DNA of 5,511 bases from an uncultured Spirochaetaceae bacterium (GCA_902772605.1 CACYBG010000292.1:1-5511); one strand, 5' to 3'. Shown: positions 1 to 5,511, counted from the stretch's first letter. Notes: a model not told the origin generated them from the letters alone. Made by a program: numbers and translations.

Positions 1-2
1 GC

Positions 3-119
3 ACACCGCGATATTTGGTGCAGGTTCACGATGGGAGACCGTTTTTTGATGTAAAATTTGATTTTCAAAACTCGACATTCGACCTGTTAATCAGCGTTTT
101 CCAAGTGAATAGCTGTTGA
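3..119 (+). CDS. Possible 3' end of an unidentified protein (partial)
   Basis: This frame is open from the left edge and ends at TGA 117-119, giving 38 C-terminal residues that begin TPRYLVQVHDGRPFF and end LLISVFQVNSC. The other two + frames stop by position 54. The tail alternates hydrophobic and polar residues, as in beta strands, but I recognise no family. If real, it converges on the - strand gene and overlaps its last 29 bases. A competing reading exists: on the - strand, a frame starting at ATG 78-76 and running off the left edge is also open, and would be a second gene 12 bases after the stop of the - strand gene. With so few codons I cannot choose firmly; the + strand reading looks slightly more protein-like. 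Confidence 0.35.
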   Translation, partial: TPRYLVQVHDGRPFFDVKFDFQNSTFDLLISVFQVNSC

Positions 120-810
120 AACGGCCCTTTTTTTCGCCCTGTACGACAATTCCCATGCGGCACAGGCACCAGAGCATTATCCTTGCGTCTTCGGCCTTTA
201 CTCCGGGGTATGTTTCCTTCAGTCCCGTGTGGAAGTCGCGGAAAAGGAACGTTTCGCCAAGGTTTTTCGGAATCAGCTTCAGATAGGATTCCTTTCCGTT
301 GAATGTGTGGGTGCCCCTGATTTCTTCAAGCCTTTTTCCGGTTTTGAGCCAGTTTTTCCTGAACCTGCGCCTTCCGTTTTTTGACTGTACTGCGCTTTCG
401 GTCTCTTTCCTTTCTTCCGTAATGGATGTTTCCAGCACTTCCAGTGTGAATCCGCCGTCCAAAAGGATTCCGCAAAGTCCCGTAAGCTCCCTGAATGTCG
501 AGGGGAGGCATTTTTTCGTGGGGCTTTTCCTTCTCTGCACCTTTCCGTCCAGAAAAACCGTCTCTATGTATTTTTCGCATGCAAGGGGATATACGACCTT
601 TATCTTCCTTCCTTCCGAAAGGAATCCGCTTATCTTGGGAAGGAGGTGTGAAAGGCTTCCCGTCTGTATTTCTATCGCATCTCCGTCCGGGGTGAGGATG
701 TCCGCTATGAAGTTTCCTACGGGCGTTTCGGTCGTGCTTCCGGGAGTTTCCAGTGAATAGATGGTCTTCAGGGTCTTGTGGAGGTGCGTTTCGTTCAGGG
801 TGTTTATGAT
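91..810 (-). CDS. Putative PD-(D/E)XK-like nuclease with C-terminal winged-helix-like region, probable non-AUG start
   Basis: The frame reads about 239 residues from an ATC codon at 810-808 to TGA at 93-91. The only conventional start is GTG 540-538, which would leave 149 residues, but the 90 codons upstream are stop-free and read as good protein. They include a motif IAD-ILTPDGDAI-EIQT with D37, E47 and Q49. This D-x9-E-x-Q spacing resembles the active site of BglII-type PD-(D/E)XK nucleases, and it is followed by a helix and a strand (KIKVVYPLA). After that come a basic stretch (RRKSPTKK, 93-100), a second basic stretch around 145-156, and a likely winged-helix segment (about 180-237, with LWCLCRMGIVV). 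From memory it resembles an uncharacterised family with a conserved VEIQT motif and similar basic linker and C-terminus; I cannot confirm this here. No signal peptide or membrane segment is visible, so it should be cytoplasmic. The nuclease role is inference; reality of the gene is fairly sure, the exact start is not. Confidence 0.8.
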   Translation of the reverse strand: MINTLNETHLHKTLKTIYSLETPGSTTETPVGNFIADILTPDGDAIEIQTGSLSHLLPKISGFLSEGRKIKVVYPLACEKYIETVFLDGKVQRRKSPTKKCLPSTFRELTGLCGILLDGGFTLEVLETSITEERKETESAVQSKNGRRRFRKNWLKTGKRLEEIRGTHTFNGKESYLKLIPKNLGETFLFRDFHTGLKETYPGVKAEDARIMLWCLCRMGIVVQGEKKGRFNSYSLGKR

Positions 811-817
811 TTTCCGG

Positions 818-824
818 CCTCCTT
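818..824 (-). promoter_or_regulatory. Perfect Shine-Dalgarno site that points to a non-AUG start
   Basis: The - strand reads AAGGAGG from 824 to 818, fully complementary to the usual 16S rRNA tail. Seven bases follow, then ATC (810-808) and ATA (807-805) in the long open frame of the nuclease-like gene. A stop codon in the same frame at 828-826 limits the N-terminus. No ATG, GTG or TTG occurs in this frame before 540. The spacing suits ATC best, ATA next; CTG at 798-796 is too far away. Confidence 0.7.
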
Positions 825-881
825 TTTATGCTTTCTTCCCGTCTTCAGTGAAAAAACAAAAAATTTTTGCCCTGGGTCCAA

Positions 882-909
882 ATTTTATACCGTATCGGCA
901 TGTTTTCAA
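882..909 (-). promoter_or_regulatory. Predicted promoter of the divergent nuclease-like gene
   Basis: The - strand shows TTGAAA (909-904) and TAAAAT (887-882) separated by 16 bases, each matching five of six positions of the sigma-70 consensus. Transcription would begin near 875, giving a leader of about 50 bases before the Shine-Dalgarno site. An alternative -10, TATAAA (889-884), would have a short 14-base spacer. Predicted by eye only. Confidence 0.5.
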
Positions 910-910
910 C

Positions 911-939
911 TTGACTAAATCAGAATTTAGAGAGAAAAT
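911..939 (+). promoter_or_regulatory. Predicted promoter of the mraZ-led operon
   Basis: TTGACT (911-916, five of six consensus matches) is followed after 17 bases by GAAAAT (934-939, four of six). Transcription would start near 946, immediately in front of the phased TGG repeats, so a protein bound there could block initiation or early elongation. Its -35 box lies one base from the -35 box of the opposing promoter. Predicted by eye only. Confidence 0.45.
915..930 (+). repeat. Perfect 6-bp inverted repeat inside the mraZ promoter spacer
   Basis: CTAAAT-CAGA-ATTTAG forms a perfect 6-bp inverted repeat with a 4-base centre. It overlaps the end of the predicted -35 box and fills most of the spacer. 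It could be a binding site for a dimeric regulator; it is too AT-rich and too short to be a terminator. No regulator is identified, and an arm of this length can arise by chance. Confidence 0.4.
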
Positions 940-947
940 GTAAATGT

Positions 948-983
948 GTGGGAAATAGTGGGGAAAAGTGGAGATTAATGGCG
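948..983 (+). promoter_or_regulatory. Candidate MraZ operator: four TGG repeats in 10-bp phase
   Basis: TGGGA at 949, TGGGG at 959, TGGAG at 969 and TGGCG at 979 begin at exact 10-base intervals; the first three are preceded by G, and A/T-rich 4-base spacers separate the first three. Known MraZ proteins bind TGGGN direct repeats separated by 5 bases upstream of mraZ, using several subunits of the MraZ ring, so the pattern fits autoregulation. The first two repeats match exactly; the third and fourth deviate at one position. The array lies just downstream of the predicted promoter and ends six bases before the chosen mraZ start codon. Confidence 0.7.
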
Positions 984-988
984 TGGAT

Positions 989-1432
989 ATGCTGATTGGC
1001 GAGTACAGCAACACAATGGACGATAAGGGACGCATCCAGTTCCCGGCCAAGTTGCGCTCGGTTTTAAATCAGGAATCCCTGATCATTACCCAGGGGCTGG
1101 ATGAATGCCTCATGCTTTTCACCACGGAAGAGTGGGCGAGCCTAACCGCCAAGATGGAGGTGAAGGCTTCCATATTTGACAGTCGTAAACGTCTTGTGAT
1201 GCGGCGCTTCGTTGCTCCGGCCCAAAACGTTGAGTTTGACAAATCTGGCCGTCTTTCAATCCCGCAAAGCCTCAGGGATTTTGCTTCGTTGAACCCGGGC
1301 GGAGAGTGCATAATATTTGGAATGAACAAGTATATGGAACTCTGGGACGCGGCGGTGTTCAGGAAGTTCGAGGAGGAGTCAGCCTCTTCGGTTCAGGAGG
1401 CAATCGAAAGTATGCGCGACATACTTTTATGA
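989..1432 (+). CDS. mraZ: MraZ, dcw-operon transcriptional regulator
   Basis: This 147-residue protein has the family layout: two AbrB/SpoVT-like DNA-binding halves, each with a D-x-x-G-R motif (DDKGR at 11-15 and DKSGR at 84-88), followed by IQFPAKLR and LSIPQSLR. The length is normal. MraZ forms a ring, sits on the nucleoid, binds the repeats upstream of its own gene and represses the dcw operon. I chose ATG 989 because homologues usually begin with M-x-x-GEY. GTG 983, two codons earlier, has a better ribosome site (GGAG 970-973, 9-base gap), so a start at 983 is quite possible. GTG 968 would place the operator inside the coding region and is less likely. It is the first gene of the operon, and 102 bases separate it from rsmH. 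Confidence 0.95.
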   Translation: MLIGEYSNTMDDKGRIQFPAKLRSVLNQESLIITQGLDECLMLFTTEEWASLTAKMEVKASIFDSRKRLVMRRFVAPAQNVEFDKSGRLSIPQSLRDFASLNPGGECIIFGMNKYMELWDAAVFRKFEEESASSVQEAIESMRDILL

Positions 1433-1534
1433 AATGGATATGCATCGTTTGGGGAAAAGGCGGTGCATTCGAGTATTCTGTTTACCGATTTAAAAAGAGT
1501 TGGGTGGGGAAACAGATGTGTGGTGGGGTCTAAA

Positions 1535-2521
1535 GTGGAAATCGTTCATACTCCGGTGTTGCTGAATGAGTGTTTGGAATACCTTTCTCCGGTTGGGGAA
1601 CCGTTTGAAGGGGATGCATTCATGGTTGATTCAACGCTCGGCGAGGGTGGGCATTCCTATAATTTCCTCTTGAAGTATCCGTCGCTGCACGTAACGGGTG
1701 TTGATGCCGACCCTGACATTCAGTCAAGGGCCAGGGAACGCCTGTCTCAATTTGGGGGCCGGATGAATTTCTTCAACGGGTGGTTCAATGATTTTTACAG
1801 GAACTATCCCGATGGGGAAAGGCGTCCCGACCTCATATTGTTTGATTTAGGAATTAGTGTCTATCACTATGAGCGAAGTGGGAGGGGATTCTCTTTTCGA
1901 CATGATGAAGCACTAGATATGCGGCTCAGTCCGTATGCGGAAGAAAGCGCTGAAGACCTGGTAAACAATATGCCGGAAGTACAGCTTGCGAACATGATTT
2001 ACCTGTATTCAGATGAGAAGTTCTCCCGCAGGATTGCGTCGGCAATAGTTTCAGCGCGCGAAACGGGGCGTATAAGTTCCACAAAGGCGCTTGCAGACAT
2101 TATTTACAATGCTGTGCCTGCCAAATACCGGTACGGGCCGATACACCCCGCGACCAGAACGTTTCAGGCCCTGCGAATCCAGGTCAACTCGGAACTTAAG
2201 AGACTTCCGGAAGCATTACACTACGCCTTTAACGTGCTTTCACCTGGTGGAAAAATGGGTGTCATTACATTCCATTCGCTTGAAGACAGGATTGTGAAAA
2301 ACTATTTCCGTAACCTCGGAAAGCAGTGTGTCTGTCCTCCAGAAGCTCCTGCATGCAAATGCGGAGGAACGCCATGTGCCGAACTTATCACCCGTAAGCC
2401 CGTTGAACCTACCGCAGAAGAGGTGAAGGCCAATTCACCCTCAAGAAGCGCAAAGCTGCGGGTCGTCAGGAAAATCCGTGATGCCGACGAAATGAGGCTT
2501 TACGGAGTGGAGGCTTTATGA
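1535..2521 (+). CDS. rsmH: RsmH, 16S rRNA (cytosine-1402 N4)-methyltransferase
   Basis: This protein of 328 residues methylates N4 of C1402 in the decoding centre of 16S rRNA, using S-adenosylmethionine, in the cytoplasm. Family motifs appear in order: HTPVLLNE (5-12), the SAM-binding loop DSTLGEGGHS (32-41), GVDADP (55-60), DLILFDLG (99-106), GRGFSF (116-121), LDMR (127-130), HPATRTFQALRIQVNSEL (204-221) and TFHSLEDR (245-252). Near the C-terminus is the usual cysteine-rich CVCPP...CKCGG segment and a SAKLRV motif. GTG 1535 is chosen because it places HTPVLL at residue 5, as in relatives; a G-rich stretch (1522-1528) 6 bases upstream is a weak ribosome site. Longer GTG starts at 1463, 1520 and 1523 are in frame but add a tail unlike the family. 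The stop overlaps the ftsL start by four bases. Confidence 0.96.
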   Translation: MEIVHTPVLLNECLEYLSPVGEPFEGDAFMVDSTLGEGGHSYNFLLKYPSLHVTGVDADPDIQSRARERLSQFGGRMNFFNGWFNDFYRNYPDGERRPDLILFDLGISVYHYERSGRGFSFRHDEALDMRLSPYAEESAEDLVNNMPEVQLANMIYLYSDEKFSRRIASAIVSARETGRISSTKALADIIYNAVPAKYRYGPIHPATRTFQALRIQVNSELKRLPEALHYAFNVLSPGGKMGVITFHSLEDRIVKNYFRNLGKQCVCPPEAPACKCGGTPCAELITRKPVEPTAEEVKANSPSRSAKLRVVRKIRDADEMRLYGVEAL

Positions 2522-2820
2522 GTTCGAAAGTGTCTCACATCATCAAGACTGTTGCTTTAAGTCTCGTAGCCCTCTTTATACCCGCCATGTTGGTTTTTGA
2601 TGCCATCCAGGCCCAGAAATACGTAAACCTGAGGGAGCAGGTCCTTGAACTTGAGGACAGGCAGGCGGAAATTATCGAAGAAAACAAAAAACTGATTACC
2701 GACATCAGCATACTGTCTTCAGCGGACAGAATCGAAAAGATTGCCCAGGATACTCTGGACATGAGGAAGGCTGAGACGGACGAAATTATCAGGGTAGAAC
2801 TGAAGGATGCACGAAAATGA
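2518..2820 (+). CDS. ftsL: FtsL-like cell division protein
   Basis: The 100-residue product has a short cytoplasmic N-terminus with a basic residue, one membrane segment (about 9-29), a probable coiled coil (about 33-65, YVNLREQVLELEDRQAEI onward) and a C-terminal SADRIEKIAQDTLDM motif (68-82), which is typical of FtsL and DivIC proteins. FtsL is a bitopic divisome protein that acts on the outer side of the inner membrane with FtsQ and FtsB/DivIC to activate septal FtsW. Sequence identity in this family is low, so the call rests on topology, the C-terminal motif and position after rsmH; DivIC is the main alternative. ATG 2518 overlaps the rsmH stop (ATGA) and has GGAGG at 2509-2513, so translation is probably coupled. 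No ftsI gene follows, unlike many dcw clusters. Confidence 0.85.
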   Translation: MSSKVSHIIKTVALSLVALFIPAMLVFDAIQAQKYVNLREQVLELEDRQAEIIEENKKLITDISILSSADRIEKIAQDTLDMRKAETDEIIRVELKDARK

Positions 2821-4262
2821 GTGAAAAAAGTGTGGAATCGTTTTTGACGTTGGATGAGGTCCTTGAAGCTACTGGCGGAGTCCATGTCATGGGAGCCGTC
2901 GATGGAGAAGGTGGCTTCCGCTTTACGTCGGTACAGACGGACAGTCGCGCCGTAGTTGAAGATACCCTGTTCGTACCCCTCATCGGTGAATTCCAGGACG
3001 GTCACAGATACATACCTCAGGCAGTGGAAAAGGGGGCGTCCGTCGTTTTCATCGCCATGGAAAATTTTGAAAGGGACGGCGAATCGTTCAGGAACATCTC
3101 GATGGAAAATCCGTCGGTTGCGTTCATTGCCGTCGAAAATACGCTCCATGCACTTCAGGCGGTTGCCGCAAGGTACGTGGAAAAATTTCCGCACCTCATA
3201 CGCGTAGGAATCACCGGAAGTTCAGGAAAGACTACCACCAAGGAAATCCTTGTTTCAATACTTTCACAGAAATACACCGTAATATCAAATCCCGGAAACC
3301 TTAACTCTGAGACGGGACTCCCGCTTTCCGTATTCGGAATCAGGAAGGAACATCAGGTCGGAGTTTTCGAGATGGGCATGAACCGCCGGAACGAAATGGG
3401 TGAGATTTCCGCCGTACTAAAGCCCAGGTTTGCGATAGTCACCAACATCGGTACCGCACACATAGGAAACCTTGGAAGCAGGGAAAACATTGCGTCTGAG
3501 AAGGCGAAGATTTTCGACCATTTCCACGGATTCGGAACGGCAGTCATTCCGGGCGACGATGATTTTGCATCCTTCCTTGCCGATCAGGTCGAGGGAAAGG
3601 TCGTCTATTACGGAGATGGTGCCGATGAAACCGTAAGTTCCGTACGCAATCTGGGACTTGACGGTACCGAATTCTGCATCGAAGGAAAAAAGGCCGTTCT
3701 TCCTCTTCCCGGAAAATACAATTTCAAGAATGCACTTGGAGCCATTGCACTTGCACGGGTCCTTGGGGTTGATGCCGACGGAATCGTAAACGGAATCGCA
3801 TCCATGAAGCCGATGTTCGGAAGAAGCCAGGTCGTAAAGGGACGCTATACGGTCATACAGGACTGCTACAATGCAAATCCCGATTCGATGGAAAAATCCC
3901 TGGATTTCATTTCATCCGTTTCATGCGGAGAAGGACAGCACAAGATTCTGGTTCTTGGAGACATGCTTGAGCTTGGAGATGCATCGAAGGATGAGCACAG
4001 GAAGGCGGGGCTTGAAGCGTCTGGAACCGGCGCAAGTCTTTCGGTATTCATAGGAAACGAAATGAAGGCCGGCTATGAAGCGTTCAACGAAAAAAATCCA
4101 GATGCAGAATCGGCATATTTCGAAGGAAATTCCGAAGAGGCTATGGATATGGCTGCATCCGAAATAAGGAAGCATGCAAATCCCGGCGACATAATACTCA
4201 TAAAGGGATCCCGCGGCATGGGACTTGAAAGGATAACCCAAAGGCTCGGGGAGGAGCGGTAA
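2817..4262 (+). CDS. murF: MurF, UDP-MurNAc-tripeptide:D-alanyl-D-alanine ligase
   Basis: At 481 residues this is a normal-length MurF. It uses ATP to add the D-Ala-D-Ala dipeptide to UDP-MurNAc-tripeptide in the cytoplasm, completing the pentapeptide precursor. The N-terminal substrate domain shows TDSRAV (41-46). The central ATPase domain has the P-loop GITGSSGKTT (131-140), FEMGMN (184-189, with the metal-binding glutamate) and NIGTAHIGNLGS (210-221). The C-terminal domain has YNANPDSM (351-358), LGDMLELG (380-387) and KGSRGMGLE (463-471), all MurF signatures that separate it from MurC, D and E. The third residue of the tripeptide it accepts cannot be read from sequence. ATG 2817 overlaps the ftsL stop (ATGA), with AAGGA at 2803-2807 as ribosome site. 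It is followed directly by ftsW; the mraY that often sits here is missing. Confidence 0.97.
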   Translation: MSEKSVESFLTLDEVLEATGGVHVMGAVDGEGGFRFTSVQTDSRAVVEDTLFVPLIGEFQDGHRYIPQAVEKGASVVFIAMENFERDGESFRNISMENPSVAFIAVENTLHALQAVAARYVEKFPHLIRVGITGSSGKTTTKEILVSILSQKYTVISNPGNLNSETGLPLSVFGIRKEHQVGVFEMGMNRRNEMGEISAVLKPRFAIVTNIGTAHIGNLGSRENIASEKAKIFDHFHGFGTAVIPGDDDFASFLADQVEGKVVYYGDGADETVSSVRNLGLDGTEFCIEGKKAVLPLPGKYNFKNALGAIALARVLGVDADGIVNGIASMKPMFGRSQVVKGRYTVIQDCYNANPDSMEKSLDFISSVSCGEGQHKILVLGDMLELGDASKDEHRKAGLEASGTGASLSVFIGNEMKAGYEAFNEKNPDAESAYFEGNSEEAMDMAASEIRKHANPGDIILIKGSRGMGLERITQRLGEER

Positions 4263-5474
4263 ATGGGGAAGGCTGCATTCAAGCCCGGTACTCTGGGTGA
4301 AAACAATCGTTCTAACAATACGCTCTTTCTGATATCCGTAATACTCCTGTGGGGTCTCGGACTCTTTACCCTGCTGATTTCGACCACCGATACGGCGGAA
4401 CGCATATTCAAGACGGAAAGCAAGTATTATTTCGTAATCAGGCAGGTCGTATACTCCATAATCGGATTCGTGCTTTTTTTCGTCGCAACCGTAATCCCCC
4501 TGAAGTTCATAAGGAAACTTCTGGGACTTGGCGTGGTGATAGTATTGATTCTTTGCATCCTGCCCGTCATCGGTCTCGGAAGGGGCGAAAGTCACGGTGC
4601 CGCAAGATGGCTCAGCATCCCTCACCTGGGTAAGTTTCAGCCGTCCGAATTCGTAAAGCCAGCAATCGTACTGTTCCTTGCAAACCTGATAGACAAGTCC
4701 ATGGAGCGCGGAGACTTCAATTCCGGCGACAGCTGGCTCTATCCTGCAATCGGACTCGTTTCTTTTTCCGCAGTAATCATACTTCAGAAGGACCTTTCTA
4801 CGGCAGTTCTTATCCTTACGGTCGGAATCATAATCCTTTTCGTCACCGGTGCAAGGCTTACTTGGGTCATCCCGATGGTGATACTCGGCCTTTTTGCAAT
4901 AGGCATTTTCGTCGTCATGGAACCGTACCGTCTGAACCGCATGATTGCATTCCTGAAGCCAGGTGAATATACCCTTTCTCTGGACTATCAGAGGACACAG
5001 TCGAATTTCGTCATATCAAGCGGAGGATTCTGGGGAACTGGTCTTGGAACCGGCATGAGCTCACTGAACATTCCGGAAATACAGACCGACTACATTTTTT
5101 CCGGCTGGACCAATGCCATGGGGCTTGTCGGCGTAATTGCATATTTTCTGCTCCTGGGATTTTTCGCCTGGCGCGGATACGTCATTTCATCCGTATGCAG
5201 GAACCGTTTCGCTTCATATGTCGCATTCGGGTGCACCACGATGATACTCCTTCAGTCGATAATGAACATCGGGGTAGTAAGCGGACTTTTCCCGACGACC
5301 GGCATACCGCTTCCGTTCTTTTCATCCGGAGGAACTTCGCTGATAACGACCTTCGTAATGTGCGGTCTGGTAATCAATGCCTGCAACTGCGACGAAGAGG
5401 AGAACGTCTATTCTGCAAGGAAAAAGCTTGGCGGACTGAAAACTTTTGACGGAGCGTTGAATGCGGATGAGTGA
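4263..5474 (+). CDS. ftsW: FtsW, SEDS-family septal peptidoglycan glycosyltransferase
   Basis: This 403-residue membrane protein has about ten hydrophobic segments and SEDS family signatures: GAARWL (112-117), QPSEFVKPA (126-134), QKDLSTA (175-181), RLNRMIAFLKP (223-233), QSNFVISSGGFWGTGLGTG (246-264), PEIQTDYIF (271-279) and GIPLPFFSSGGTSL (347-360). D276 in TDYIF aligns with the catalytic aspartate of FtsW and RodA. FtsW joins lipid II into glycan strands at the septum with a class B PBP. FtsW is preferred over RodA because of its place in the dcw cluster with ftsL and a probable ftsQ. It begins directly after the murF stop with GGAGG at 4250-4254, 8 bases upstream. Oddities: the usual glutamate pair after DFIF is replaced (SGWTNAMG, 280-287), and QPDLGTA is QKDLSTA. 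The extreme C-terminus is hydrophilic and cytoplasmic-like. Confidence 0.94.
   Translation: MGKAAFKPGTLGENNRSNNTLFLISVILLWGLGLFTLLISTTDTAERIFKTESKYYFVIRQVVYSIIGFVLFFVATVIPLKFIRKLLGLGVVIVLILCILPVIGLGRGESHGAARWLSIPHLGKFQPSEFVKPAIVLFLANLIDKSMERGDFNSGDSWLYPAIGLVSFSAVIILQKDLSTAVLILTVGIIILFVTGARLTWVIPMVILGLFAIGIFVVMEPYRLNRMIAFLKPGEYTLSLDYQRTQSNFVISSGGFWGTGLGTGMSSLNIPEIQTDYIFSGWTNAMGLVGVIAYFLLLGFFAWRGYVISSVCRNRFASYVAFGCTTMILLQSIMNIGVVSGLFPTTGIPLPFFSSGGTSLITTFVMCGLVINACNCDEEENVYSARKKLGGLKTFDGALNADE
5451..5454 (+). promoter_or_regulatory. Ribosome site deciding the start of the next gene
   Basis: GGAG at 5451-5454 lies 6 bases before ATG 5461 and 12 bases before the in-frame ATG 5467. This favours 5461 as start, which makes the next gene overlap ftsW by 14 bases and couples their translation. 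Confidence 0.5.
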
Positions 5475-5511
5475 CGGAACCTTTACGCCCCACGTATTTT
5501 TCGGCGGCGGA
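5461..5511 (+). CDS. N-terminus of a probable FtsQ/DivIB (partial)
   Basis: The last 51 bases open a new frame, MRMSDGTFTPHVFFGGG, running past the right edge and overlapping the end of ftsW by 14 bases. Seventeen residues are too few to identify a family. The FtsQ/DivIB suggestion comes only from position: in spirochaete dcw clusters ftsW is followed by ftsQ/divIB, then ftsA and ftsZ. No membrane segment is reached inside the window. In-frame ATG 5467 is the alternative start. Confidence 0.6.
   Translation, partial: MRMSDGTFTPHVFFGGG

Noticed and set aside
326..580. Second - strand frame of 84 codons with an ATG start
   Set aside because: It is out of frame with the longer 91-810 reading, highly basic, and looks like a frame-shifted shadow; I found no need to invoke a frameshift.
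299..760. Open + strand frame of 153 codons opposite the nuclease-like gene
   Set aside because: Its translation is rich in Ser, Phe and Pro without family features, and it lies antisense to a frame with much better protein character and a perfect ribosome site.
851..870. A/T run as a possible terminator or origin-like element
   Set aside because: It has no GC-rich stem beside it and lies in the leader of the divergent gene.
761..943. Small + strand frame of 60 codons in the control region
   Set aside because: It crosses both predicted promoters and the - strand ribosome site, and has no coding features.
1450..1528. TGGG words before rsmH as a second MraZ operator
   Set aside because: They are not at 10-bp steps, so they were not listed as an operator; kept only as a low-interest remark about the gap.
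2535..3194. Long - strand frame (219 codons) opposite ftsL and murF
   Set aside because: It is antisense to two clearly identified genes, and its composition reflects their reverse complement.
3921..4625. Long - strand frame (234 codons) across the murF-ftsW junction
   Set aside because: It is antisense to both genes, with no recognisable motifs or ribosome site noted.

Overview
The window carries the start of a division and cell-wall (dcw) gene cluster on the + strand, preceded by a divergently transcribed gene on the - strand. The order mraZ, rsmH, ftsL-like, murF, ftsW, then the first codons of a probable ftsQ, with no mraY between murF and ftsW, is the arrangement I remember from Treponema. 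The RsmH and FtsW sequences look spirochaete-like to me. A Treponema with medium GC content is therefore the best guess, from gene order and protein style only and not from any search.

Region 1-120 may hold the last 38 codons of a + strand gene that ends tail-to-tail against the next one; this is weakly supported. Region 91-810 is a - strand gene for a protein of about 239 residues. Its reading frame stays open well beyond the first conventional start codon (GTG at 540), and the upstream part carries a D-x9-E-x-Q motif like that of some PD-(D/E)XK nucleases. There is no ATG, GTG or TTG in that upstream part, but a perfect Shine-Dalgarno sequence (AAGGAGG, 824-818) lies 7 bases before an ATC codon at 810-808. 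The gene may therefore start at a rare non-AUG codon, or the sequence may contain a single-base error.

Region 811-988 is a compact divergent control region. It has a - strand promoter (TTGAAA/TAAAAT), a + strand promoter (TTGACT/GAAAAT) whose -35 box is one base away from the other -35 box, and a 6-bp inverted repeat in the spacer of the + promoter. Downstream are four TGG-type repeats at exactly 10-bp steps (949, 959, 969, 979), which match the known layout of an MraZ operator. MraZ therefore probably represses its own operon here, and might affect the divergent gene too.

Region 989-5511 is a tight operon. After mraZ there is a 102-base gap before rsmH. From there on genes overlap or touch: rsmH/ftsL and ftsL/murF share ATGA, murF and ftsW abut, and ftsW overlaps the next gene by 14 bases. 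The products work together: MraZ controls the operon, RsmH methylates 16S rRNA, the FtsL-like protein and FtsQ belong to the divisome scaffold, MurF completes the cytoplasmic peptidoglycan precursor, and FtsW polymerises septal glycan strands. I saw no RNA genes, insertion sequences, CRISPR arrays or convincing terminators.
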